Shown here: one piece after another, positions 8,763 through 15,003 of the stretch | Numbering within the stretch: position 1 is the stretch's first letter | Layout: every line of letters starts with the position of its first letter | NCBI GenBank assembly: GCA_015688915.1 | Contig: JAATGX010000300.1 | Span: 1 to 26,103, forward strand | Length of the DNA stretch: 26,103 bases | Direction: 5' to 3' | Source: Desulfuromonadales bacterium | Lineage (GTDB): Bacteria > Desulfobacterota > Desulfuromonadia > Geobacterales > Pseudopelobacteraceae | Position numbers and translations under genes: made by a program | Notes under the pieces: generated by a model | Databases searched by the model: none | Seen by the model: the letters and a program-made list of their open reading frames with translations, nothing else | What the model was told of the DNA's origin: nothing

Positions 8763-8788
8763 GCATACCCGGACAAGAAGTTTAATTC

Positions 8789-8805
8789 TGTCCACATACG
8801 GGACA
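8789..8805 (+). promoter_or_regulatory. Third TGTCC-N6-GGGACA dyad, in the leader of the small-gene operon
   Basis: TGTCCACATACGGGACA matches the two upstream dyads at both arms. It lies about 20-30 bases downstream of the predicted transcription start. A site here could allow repression, or looping with the upstream pair. Its role is inferred only from similarity. Confidence 0.5.
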
Positions 8806-8823
8806 TGTGCGAGGTTCAGCGCA

Positions 8824-9060
8824 ATGACACAGGAATCCGTGGAAAAGGTTCTCGGTCGTCTGCTTACTGACGACATCTTTCGCAATCGCGTTAAAGAGAG
8901 CTTGAACGAGGCTTGTCTGGAGGAAGGGTACCTTCTCAGTGAGGAGGAGTCGCGCATGGTCGGGAGGCTTGACCTGTTGAAGATCGATTCGGTGGCGGGC
9001 AGCCTGGATAGCGGGATAAAGCGGTTTACCGTGTGGCGTAAGAATATCTGCACCAGGTAG
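8824..9060 (+). CDS. Small NHLP-leader-like protein (Os1348-like)
   Basis: This 78-residue protein begins TQESVEKVLGRLLTDDIFRN and continues with a helical EEGYLLSEEESRMVGRLDL segment and a basic end (FTVWRKNICTR). The pattern ESVEKVLGRLLTDxxFR ... LxxEE ... L matches what I know as Os1348-type members of the nitrile-hydratase-leader-peptide clan, which is related to leaders of ribosomally made modified peptides. ATG 8824 has GAGG at 8811-8814. An in-frame TTG at 8746 would place the promoter inside the gene, so it was rejected. It is the first gene after the sigma-54 promoter. No modifying enzyme is nearby, so it may be a regulatory or carrier protein rather than a toxin precursor. Confidence 0.65.
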   Translation: MTQESVEKVLGRLLTDDIFRNRVKESLNEACLEEGYLLSEEESRMVGRLDLLKIDSVAGSLDSGIKRFTVWRKNICTR

Positions 9061-9122
9061 CGGGTAACAGGTTCAGGTTACAACGATGTGACTGTTTTGG
9101 GGGTGTTGACAAGGAGAATATA

Positions 9123-9203
9123 ATGGTTTTAAATCTTTCCAGCCAGCCGCCGGAGTCCACGGAGGATGAAATTTTGCCGCCGCCGAAAGTCGGTTCATGG
9201 TAA
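9123..9203 (+). CDS. 26-residue acidic, Pro/Ser-rich peptide
   Basis: The short ORF has a strong ribosome binding site, AAGGAG at 9111-9116, six bases before the ATG. The peptide starts MVLNLSSQPPESTEDE and ends ILPPPKVGSW, with no cysteines and no membrane helix. The good translation signal, and its place between two other small genes with good signals, argue that it is expressed. It matches no family known to me. It could be a peptide signal, a modified-peptide precursor core, or a leader ORF controlling the next gene. Only the start signal and context support it. Confidence 0.45.
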   Translation: MVLNLSSQPPESTEDEILPPPKVGSW

Positions 9204-9242
9204 GCGTAATCTTCGAAAAAGAATAATCTTCAGGAGGACACA

Positions 9243-9410
9243 ATGGGCAACAACATGGCACTCTGGTTTATCGGCATCATGCTGGGAATAATCGTCGTCC
9301 ACCTGATACATATCAAGATGTATCTGAGGGATATCCATACCGGTCTGGAATATGCCCGCGAAAATATGGGTGGGAACCACCAGGACCTGGGTGAGCAAGA
9401 GGGCGTGTAA
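9243..9410 (+). CDS. 55-residue single-helix membrane protein
   Basis: AGGAGG at 9232-9237 lies five bases before the ATG. Residues about 5-24 form one hydrophobic helix (MALWFIGIMLGIIVVHLIHI). It is followed by an amphipathic segment KMYLRDIHTGLEYAREN and a hydrophilic tail rich in Gly, Glu and Gln. By the positive-inside rule the tail (Lys25, Arg29, Arg39) is probably cytoplasmic. It is the last of three small genes behind the sigma-54 promoter and ends 34 bases from the convergent cbpA gene. The function is unknown. Small one-helix proteins of this kind often attach to larger membrane complexes, which is inference. Confidence 0.65.
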   Translation: MGNNMALWFIGIMLGIIVVHLIHIKMYLRDIHTGLEYARENMGGNHQDLGEQEGV

Positions 9411-9444
9411 GGGCAAACAGGGGGCTCTTGCCGTGAAACCGGAA

Positions 9445-10347
9445 TCATAATCCGTTATCGGCCAGTTCCTCCACCAGTTTCCTCTGCTCGCCATTCAGCG
9501 TCTCCGGCACGTGCACGCTGACCTTGACGAACAGATCCCCCTTGTAGTTTGAGCCCAAGGGCTTTACACCAAACCCCTTCAGGCGGATCTTGGTGCCGGG
9601 CTGGATGCCGGGCGGCAGCTTGATACGCTTGTCTCCCTCCAGGGTCGGCACGTCCAGGGATGTTCCCAGGCAGGCCGAACTGAAGGGAATCGGGCGTTCC
9701 ACGAACAGGTCGCCGCCATCGCGGGTAAAAACCGGATCGGGCAGAACGCGGATGAGCAGGTACAGATCACCCGCCGGCCCGCCATCCTCGCCTTGGCCGC
9801 CCTTGCCGGCAATGCGCACCTTGCTGCCGTTCTCCACGCCTGCGGGAATCTTTACCTTGAGTTCCTCCCGTTTGCCGTTGCGCCGGAACGCCACCAGCTT
9901 TTCGGCGCCCTGGGCCGCGTCGCGAAAACTGACGTCGGTCTCCATCTCCAGGTCGGACCCCTTTTGCGGGCCGCGCCGGAAACCGCCCCGACCGCCTTTT
10001 CCTCCCCCAAATGTCCCGCCGAACAGACGCGAGAAGATATCTTCGCCGCCTCCCGCACCCATGTCCTTGTAAACATTGCCAAAGTCAAAATTGCGGAAGA
10101 TGTCTTCCTGGCTGTACTGCTGATGGAAGCCGTTGGAGCCGAAGGTATCGTATTTCTCCTTTTTCTGCGGGTCGGAGAGTACGGCGTACGCCTCGTTGAT
10201 TTCCTTGAACTTGTCCTCGGCGGATTGGTCGCCCGGGTTGCGGTCGGGGTGGTACTTGACCGCCAGTTTGCGGAAGGCCTTCTTGATCTCATCCTGGGTG
10301 GCCTTTTTGTCTACCCCGAGGGCCTTGTAATAATCCGTCTGTGCCAT
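9445..10347 (-). CDS. cbpA: CbpA-type DnaJ co-chaperone
   Basis: The 300-residue class II J protein stimulates ATP hydrolysis by DnaK and delivers misfolded clients. The J domain spans about 4-68 with the catalytic HPD at 33-35. A Gly/Phe-rich linker follows (about 96-127, GGGKGGRGGFRRG). The two C-terminal substrate-binding beta domains run from about 130 to 295. The cysteine-rich zinc domain of true DnaJ is absent, which makes this CbpA-like. It is divergent from hemG, and a good sigma-70 promoter (TTGACA-N17-TACATT on the minus strand) lies just upstream. No heat-shock-specific element was seen. Confidence 0.93.
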   Translation of the reverse strand: MAQTDYYKALGVDKKATQDEIKKAFRKLAVKYHPDRNPGDQSAEDKFKEINEAYAVLSDPQKKEKYDTFGSNGFHQQYSQEDIFRNFDFGNVYKDMGAGGGEDIFSRLFGGTFGGGKGGRGGFRRGPQKGSDLEMETDVSFRDAAQGAEKLVAFRRNGKREELKVKIPAGVENGSKVRIAGKGGQGEDGGPAGDLYLLIRVLPDPVFTRDGGDLFVERPIPFSSACLGTSLDVPTLEGDKRIKLPPGIQPGTKIRLKGFGVKPLGSNYKGDLFVKVSVHVPETLNGEQRKLVEELADNGL

Positions 10348-10379
10348 GTGCGATACCGTCCTTTTGATTGTCTGTTCAC

Positions 10380-10408
10380 AATGTAAGCCGCCTTTGGCCG
10401 CATGTCAA
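10380..10408 (-). promoter_or_regulatory. Sigma-70 promoter of cbpA
   Basis: On the minus strand TTGACA (10408-10403) and TACATT (10385-10380) are separated by exactly 17 bases. The -35 is perfect and the -10 matches four of six positions. The predicted start is about 25 bases upstream of the cbpA ATG. Confidence 0.65.
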
Positions 10409-10427
10409 CAGAGCGGCGGCGTATGTC

Positions 10428-10456
10428 TTGACAGGGGCTGGCCCTGGTCGTACTAT
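10428..10456 (+). promoter_or_regulatory. Sigma-70 promoter of hemG
   Basis: TTGACA (10428-10433) and TACTAT (10451-10456) are 17 bases apart. The ATG of hemG is at 10487. Only 19 bases separate this -35 from the -35 of the divergent cbpA promoter, so one bound regulator could affect both. Confidence 0.65.
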
Positions 10457-10486
10457 TCGTCGACAGTATCCAACGGGGGGAATCCC

Positions 10487-11893
10487 ATGAAAAAGGCAGT
10501 CATCATCGGTGGTGGCATATCCGGCCTGGCAACGGCCTGGCTGTTGCGGGACAAGGCATGCAAGGCCGGTGTCGAGCTGGAGTTGACCCTGCTGGAGAAA
10601 GAACCGCGTGCCGGGGGGAAGATCCTCAGCATCAAGGAAGAGGGTTTTCTGTGCGAATGGGGTCCCAACGGCTTCCTGGACAGCAAACCCCAGACCCTGG
10701 ACCTCTGCGGCGAGATAGGGGTCAAGGACAGTCTGCACCGCAGCAACGACAACGCCAGGAGGCGTTTCATCTATTCCGGCGGTGAATTGCATCGTCTGCC
10801 GGAAAATGGTCCCTCTTTCCTGAAGAGCCGGCTGATCTCCTGGCCCGGCAAACTGCGCCTGGCCCTGGAACCGACGCCGTTTATCTCCCCGGCGCCGCAC
10901 GGGGTGGACGAAACCCTGGCGGACTTCGGCCGCCGCCGGTTGGGCAAGGAGGCGCTGGACAAACTGATCGCGCCCATGGTGTCCGGCATCTTTGCCGGCG
11001 ATCCGGAAACCATGTCGCTGGTTTCCTGTTTTCCGCGTATCGCCGAACTGGAGCGGGAGTACGGCGGCCTGGTCCGGGCCATGATCCTGCTGGCCAAACA
11101 GAAGAAAAAGGATATCGCCGACGGCAAGGTCGTCTCCAGTGCCGCCGGTCCGGGAGGGGTGCTGACCTCGTTCCGCGACGGGATCCAGTTTCTGACCGAT
11201 GCCCTCTCCGCTTCGCTGGGGACGGTCATCACGCCGGACAGCCACGTGGTGGCCGTGGAAAAGAGTCATGGCGCGCCCTACCGGGTGCGTTGCGAGGATG
11301 GGCGCGACGTAGAGGCCGATATCGTCATAGTCGCCTCCCCGGCTTTCGCCGCGGCGGGCATGCTGGATAATCTCGATCCCGCCATGACCTCCGTGCTGCG
11401 CCAAATCCCCTATGCCTCCATGACCGTGGTCTGTTTCGGCTACGAGCGGGAACGGGTCAGCCACCCGCTGGACGGTTTTGGTTACCTGATCCCGAAAAAG
11501 GAGGGGCGCAGCATCCTCGGCACCCTGTGGGATTCCAGCATGTTCGAAAACCGGGCGCCCGAGGGCAAGGTGTTGCTGCGCAGCATGATGGGCGGCGCCT
11601 GTTTCCCCGAATATGTCAGACTCTCCGACGACGAGGTGCGAACGCGGGTGATGCATGATCTGAAGGATGTGATGGGGATTACGGCCGAGCCCTCATTCGT
11701 GCGGATCTTCCGTCACGAACAGGCCATTCCCCAGTACGTTGTCGGCCACTCCACACGGTTGTCGGCGCTGGATGAACGCCTGCAAGCCCATCCGGGCCTG
11801 ATCCTGACCGGCAATTCCTACCGCGGCATCGGCCTGAACGACTGTGTGGCCGCGGCGCAGAGGGCATCGGACGAGGCACGGGGATTGATCTGA
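10487..11893 (+). CDS. hemG: Protoporphyrinogen/coproporphyrinogen oxidase, FAD-dependent (HemY/HemG family)
   Basis: This FAD enzyme oxidises a porphyrinogen by six electrons late in heme synthesis, probably at the membrane surface. From ATG 10487 it has 468 residues, typical of the family. The dinucleotide-binding motif GGGISGLATAWLL is at 8-20, followed by the glutamate that binds ribose (LLEKEPRAGGK). The family segment WGPNGFLDSKP follows, and the C-terminal FAD motif GNSYRGIGLNDCVAAA is near 440-455. The frame is open further upstream, but that would include the promoter; GGGGGGAA lies before this ATG. The gene is monocistronic with its own terminator. Whether it uses proto- or coproporphyrinogen cannot be read from the sequence. 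The symbol follows common annotation of this family; hemY is the Bacillus name. Confidence 0.92.
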   Translation: MKKAVIIGGGISGLATAWLLRDKACKAGVELELTLLEKEPRAGGKILSIKEEGFLCEWGPNGFLDSKPQTLDLCGEIGVKDSLHRSNDNARRRFIYSGGELHRLPENGPSFLKSRLISWPGKLRLALEPTPFISPAPHGVDETLADFGRRRLGKEALDKLIAPMVSGIFAGDPETMSLVSCFPRIAELEREYGGLVRAMILLAKQKKKDIADGKVVSSAAGPGGVLTSFRDGIQFLTDALSASLGTVITPDSHVVAVEKSHGAPYRVRCEDGRDVEADIVIVASPAFAAAGMLDNLDPAMTSVLRQIPYASMTVVCFGYERERVSHPLDGFGYLIPKKEGRSILGTLWDSSMFENRAPEGKVLLRSMMGGACFPEYVRLSDDEVRTRVMHDLKDVMGITAEPSFVRIFRHEQAIPQYVVGHSTRLSALDERLQAHPGLILTGNSYRGIGLNDCVAAAQRASDEARGLI

Positions 11894-11921
11894 TTTTCTG
11901 TGTGAATTTCGTTGTTGCAGC

Positions 11922-11947
11922 AAGGGCTCCCTTCGTGGAGCCCTTTT
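11922..11947 (+). terminator. Rho-independent terminator after hemG
   Basis: AAGGGCTCC (11922-11930) pairs perfectly with GGAGCCCTT (11937-11945) around a loop containing TTCG, and a short T run follows. It separates hemG from the detoxification cluster. Confidence 0.85.
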
Positions 11948-11989
11948 CCGTTTCAATGCCGGTCGCACCTGGGAAGGCGTAATTTTTCC

Positions 11990-12019
11990 TTGACTCAATT
12001 AGACCAATTGGTCTATCAG
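11990..12019 (+). promoter_or_regulatory. Promoter and perfect operator of the NemR-like regulator
   Basis: TTGACT (11990-11995) and TATCAG (12014-12019) are spaced by 18 bases. Between them is the perfect 16-base palindrome TAGACCAATTGGTCTA (12000-12015), which fits the pattern TAGACC-N4-GGTCTA that I recall for Escherichia coli NemR. Binding would cover the space between -35 and -10, so autorepression is expected. Confidence 0.8.
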
Positions 12020-12026
12020 TTGGGGC

Positions 12027-12614
12027 ATGGAAAAGAGAGACACCCGCAGTGAGATAATCCGGGTTGGCACCGATCATATCGCCCGGCAGGGATTCAAGGC
12101 CGCTGGCATCGATGCCGTGCTGAAGGAGGCCGGTGTTCCCAAAGGCTCGTTCTATCATTACTTTAAAAGTAAGGAGGAGTTTGGCCTGGCGGTGATCGAC
12201 CACTTCGCCGAACATTTCGAACAAAGGCTCGACGTATTTCTCGATGATGAAGAGGTCGCGCCGCTCAACCGCATACGCAACTTCTTCGAAAGCGGCTTGA
12301 CGCGGCTCAGCCAGAATCAATGCACGCGGGGGTGCCTCATCGGCAATCTCGGGCAGGAACTGGCCGATCTGAACGAACGTTTCCGGGCCCGGCTGGACGA
12401 GATTTTCGGCATGTGGCGGGAGCGCTTTGCCCTCTGTCTGCGGGCGGCCCAGCGGCAAGGCGAACTGCCCGACGCCCTTGATCCGAATACCACCGCCGGC
12501 TTCATCCTTTCCGGCTGGGAAGGGGCGATCCTCCGGGCCAAAGTGATGAAATCGCCTCAACCGATGAGGGATTTCGTCGATGTCCTGTTCGGCTCCATCT
12601 TGCGGAAGCACTGA
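12027..12614 (+). CDS. TetR-family repressor, NemR-like electrophile sensor
   Basis: The 195-residue regulator has an N-terminal helix-turn-helix (about 27-46, with VPKGSFYHYFKSKEEF, very close to NemR). The ligand-sensing domain has C99 and C103 in CTRGCLIGNLGQEL. C103 lines up with the redox-active cysteine of E. coli NemR, which reacts with electrophiles and hypochlorite. The gene starts 12 bases after a perfect palindrome of NemR-box type and is followed by an imperfect second site and reductase genes. It is therefore probably an autoregulated repressor released by quinones, aldehydes or chlorine species. TetR family is certain; the ligand class is inferred from the cysteine, the operator and the neighbours. 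Confidence 0.88.
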   Translation: MEKRDTRSEIIRVGTDHIARQGFKAAGIDAVLKEAGVPKGSFYHYFKSKEEFGLAVIDHFAEHFEQRLDVFLDDEEVAPLNRIRNFFESGLTRLSQNQCTRGCLIGNLGQELADLNERFRARLDEIFGMWRERFALCLRAAQRQGELPDALDPNTTAGFILSGWEGAILRAKVMKSPQPMRDFVDVLFGSILRKH

Positions 12615-12630
12615 TGTTTTTCTTACCTGC

Positions 12631-12645
12631 TAGACGACCGGTCTA
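12631..12645 (+). promoter_or_regulatory. Imperfect second operator before the reductase genes
   Basis: TAGACGACCGGTCTA keeps the TAGAC and GTCTA ends of the upstream operator but has a spacer one base shorter. It lies 45 bases before the nitroreductase start, next to TAATAAT, a possible -10. This suggests a second promoter under the same repressor. Confidence 0.55.
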
Positions 12646-12689
12646 ATAATACCGGCGTTGGCACGGTATTCACTTCAAAGGAGGAAAGA

Positions 12690-13493
12690 ATGAGTTTGGT
12701 AACCATTGATCACACCACCTGCCGGCGCGACGGCATCTGTAGCGCCGTATGCCTCATGGGACTCTTCGAGGTGGATGGCGAAGGATTCCCCGCTTTTCGT
12801 GCCGATGGCGATCAGCGCTGCATCGCGTGCGGCCATTGCGTTGCCGTCTGCCCCAAAGGCGCGGTGCACCACGAGGCCCTTCCGCTGGAGGAATCGCCGC
12901 TCCTCGATCAGACCCTTGCCGTATCCGTGCCCGCCTTGAACCAGCTTCTGAAGGGGCGCCGCTCGGTCCGGGAATTCAGGGAAGAGCCGGTGCCGGAGGA
13001 GCTGGTCAGGGAAGCCATTGATGCGGCCAGATGGGCGCCGTCTGCCGTGAACCGCCAACCCGTGCACTGGCTGGTCATCCAGACGCCGGCAGAGGTCAGG
13101 CGCCTGGCCGGCCTGGTGGTCGATTACCTGCGTCAAAGCAGCAAACTGGAGCCTCGGTATGCGCTGTTCATCGAACAGTGGGACCAGGGGAAGGACCCGA
13201 TTCTGCGCAATGCCCCCCACCTGGTCGTAATCCATGCCCCGGACGATTGGATCTGGAGTTCGGTGGACGGCGCCATAGCCCTTACCCAGTTTGAACTGGC
13301 TGCCGTCGCCAACGGCATCGGCACCTGTTGGGCCGGTTTTCTGATGCGGGCGGCGAACGGCCATCCCCCGCTACGGGAAGCGCTCGGCATTCCCGGCGAT
13401 CACAGCGTGTTCGGAGCGCTGATGTACGGGTTTCCCTGCTATCAGTACCACCGGGTTCCACCGCGACAGGCGGCGCGCGTGGAGTGGAGATAG
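12690..13493 (+). CDS. Nitroreductase fused to an N-terminal two-cluster ferredoxin domain
   Basis: The 267-residue protein starts behind a strong AAAGGAGG. Residues 1-60 hold two Fe-S motifs. The first is C11-x2-D14-x2-C17-x3-C21, with Asp where the second cysteine is usual; the second is C44-x2-C47-x2-C50-x3-C54-P. Residues about 82-267 form an FMN-dependent nitroreductase domain (RRSVREFREEPVPEE, ARWAPSAVNRQPVHW). The fusion should pass single electrons from the clusters to FMN for reduction of nitro compounds, quinones or similar electrophiles in the cytoplasm. It lies directly after a NemR-like repressor and is followed by a flavodoxin-fold gene 32 bases on, so it is probably an induced detoxification enzyme. 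The substrate is not known. Confidence 0.9.
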   Translation: MSLVTIDHTTCRRDGICSAVCLMGLFEVDGEGFPAFRADGDQRCIACGHCVAVCPKGAVHHEALPLEESPLLDQTLAVSVPALNQLLKGRRSVREFREEPVPEELVREAIDAARWAPSAVNRQPVHWLVIQTPAEVRRLAGLVVDYLRQSSKLEPRYALFIEQWDQGKDPILRNAPHLVVIHAPDDWIWSSVDGAIALTQFELAAVANGIGTCWAGFLMRAANGHPPLREALGIPGDHSVFGALMYGFPCYQYHRVPPRQAARVEWR

Positions 13494-13525
13494 TCATTGA
13501 AAAAAATCACAGAGGAGGAACGACG

Positions 13526-14173
13526 ATGAAGGTTATTGCGATAAACGGCGGCCCGAGGAAAAAATGGAATACGGCAACCCTGCTGGACAAGGCCCTGGAA
13601 GGCGCTGCGGCACAAGGCGCCGAGACGGAGCTTGTCCATCTCTACGACCTTGATTTCAAGGGATGCATAAGCTGCCTGGCCTGTAAGACCAGAGGTGGCA
13701 AGAGCTATGGGACCTGCGCCTTGAACGACGGCTTGACGCCGGTCCTGAAAAAGATCGCGGACGCCGACGCCCTGGTCATCGGTTCGCCGATCTATTTCGG
13801 CTCGGTTACCGGCGAGCTGCGCTCTTTTCTTGAGCGTCTGCTGTTTCCGTACCTGACCTATACTGTTCCCTACGGTTCCCTGTTCCCCAAAAGGATCAAG
13901 GCGGGCTTCATCTATACCATGAACGTTACGGAAGAGCAGAGCGCGGCCTCCGGTTACGACTACATCTTCAATTCCAATGAACGGTTTGTACAACTTCTGC
14001 TCGGCCAGGCCGAGTCGCTTTACAGCTTCGACACCCGCCAGGTCGAAGATTATTCAAAGGTGGTGATTGAGAGTTTTGACCCCATTCATAAGCTGCAGCG
14101 GCACGAGGAGGTATTTCCCCAGGACTGTAACAGGGCGTATGAACTGGGGGCCAGGCTTGCCGGAAGCAGATAG
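13526..14173 (+). CDS. Flavodoxin-fold NAD(P)H-dependent FMN reductase with a CxxCxxC motif
   Basis: This 215-residue protein has AGAGGAGG before ATG 13526. The flavin-phosphate loop is NGGPRKKWNTATLL (7-20), and the second flavin-contacting segment is IGSPIYFGSVTGELRSFLERL. Four cysteines (C47, C50, C53, C64 in GCISCLACK...GTC) form a compact motif as in iron-sulfur flavoproteins, so an Fe-S cluster is possible. It could instead be a cluster-free FMN reductase of the same fold. It lies in the NemR-like operon between the nitroreductase and a crotonase and probably supplies electrons or reduces quinones. A longer upstream reading frame overlaps the nitroreductase and is not needed. Confidence 0.85.
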   Translation: MKVIAINGGPRKKWNTATLLDKALEGAAAQGAETELVHLYDLDFKGCISCLACKTRGGKSYGTCALNDGLTPVLKKIADADALVIGSPIYFGSVTGELRSFLERLLFPYLTYTVPYGSLFPKRIKAGFIYTMNVTEEQSAASGYDYIFNSNERFVQLLLGQAESLYSFDTRQVEDYSKVVIESFDPIHKLQRHEEVFPQDCNRAYELGARLAGSR

Positions 14174-14190
14174 AATGCACCGGCCATATC

Positions 14191-14919
14191 ATGACCTATC
14201 AAACCATCATCGCCACGATTGATGACCACGCCCGCGGCATCATCACCCTGAATCGCCCCGCACGGCGCAACGCCATCTCCATCCTGATGCGGCAGGAGAT
14301 CTCGGCGTGCCTGGCGGCGTGGCAGGATGACGACAAGGTGGGATGCGTGATCGTCACCGGGGCCGGAGCCGCCTTTTCCGCGGGGTTCGACCTGGACGAG
14401 TTCAAGCAGGTGGAGCGCCATGCCGAGCTGCTGGAATCCTCTTCCCGGTATCACCGCGACCTGTGGCATTTCCCCAAGCCGGTCATCGCCGCGGTCAACG
14501 GCCCGGCCATGGGGGGCGGCTTCGACCTGGCCTGCCTCTGCGATATCCGCATCGCCGCAGCAACGGCCGGCTTCGGCCATCCCGAGATCAAATTCGGCGC
14601 ACCGCCGCTCTACACCTGTTTGAGCTGGATCGTGGGGGATGGCCACGCCCGCGAGTTGTGCCTGACCGGACGGCGGATCGACGCCGCAGAAGCGTTGCGG
14701 ATCGGGCTGGTGAGTTCTGTGCACGATGGGGAACATCTGCTTGAAGAGGTGGGGAAGCTGGCCGCGACGATCCTGGAGGCGCCTGCCGATGCGGTACAGT
14801 ATGTGAAGCGGGCCTTTGTCGCCACCAGGGCACGGGGGTTCGAGGAGTCCTTTGCCATGGAGCACGACCAAGCCTTTCGTGAGATTATTCTGGCACGGTT
14901 TACCGGCCTAACGGAATGA
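14191..14919 (+). CDS. Enoyl-CoA hydratase/isomerase family protein (crotonase)
   Basis: The 242-residue crotonase-fold protein has both oxyanion-hole segments: AFSAGFDLDEF near 61-71 and AMGGGFDLACLCDIRIA at 106-122. At the two catalytic acid positions of enoyl-CoA hydratase it has D112 (in GGGFDLA, where hydratases have Glu) and E132 (in HPEIKFG). The usual GxxPGAGGT stretch is replaced by GAPPLYTCL. It may therefore be an isomerase, hydrolase or other crotonase rather than a classical hydratase. It follows the flavoprotein gene by 17 bases without a clear ribosome binding site, which suggests coupling. The role in the detoxification operon is unknown; degradation of a CoA-linked or enone substrate is speculation. 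Confidence 0.85.
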   Translation: MTYQTIIATIDDHARGIITLNRPARRNAISILMRQEISACLAAWQDDDKVGCVIVTGAGAAFSAGFDLDEFKQVERHAELLESSSRYHRDLWHFPKPVIAAVNGPAMGGGFDLACLCDIRIAAATAGFGHPEIKFGAPPLYTCLSWIVGDGHARELCLTGRRIDAAEALRIGLVSSVHDGEHLLEEVGKLAATILEAPADAVQYVKRAFVATRARGFEESFAMEHDQAFREIILARFTGLTE

Positions 14920-15003
14920 GCGGGAGACGTCATAACTTCGGGGACGTTGCCGCAAAGAAGGGCGTAAGGGTTCCATAACGATCACTATCCAAAGGAGGCT
15001 GCC

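Noticed and set aside
7273..8766. Long minus-strand ORF opposite the sigma-54 regulator
   Set aside because: It is a shadow of a high-GC gene; the plus-strand product has all domains and motifs, and the antisense product has none.
10346..10486. Upstream extension of hemG
   Set aside because: It would run through both promoters; the Rossmann motif begins right after ATG 10487 as usual.
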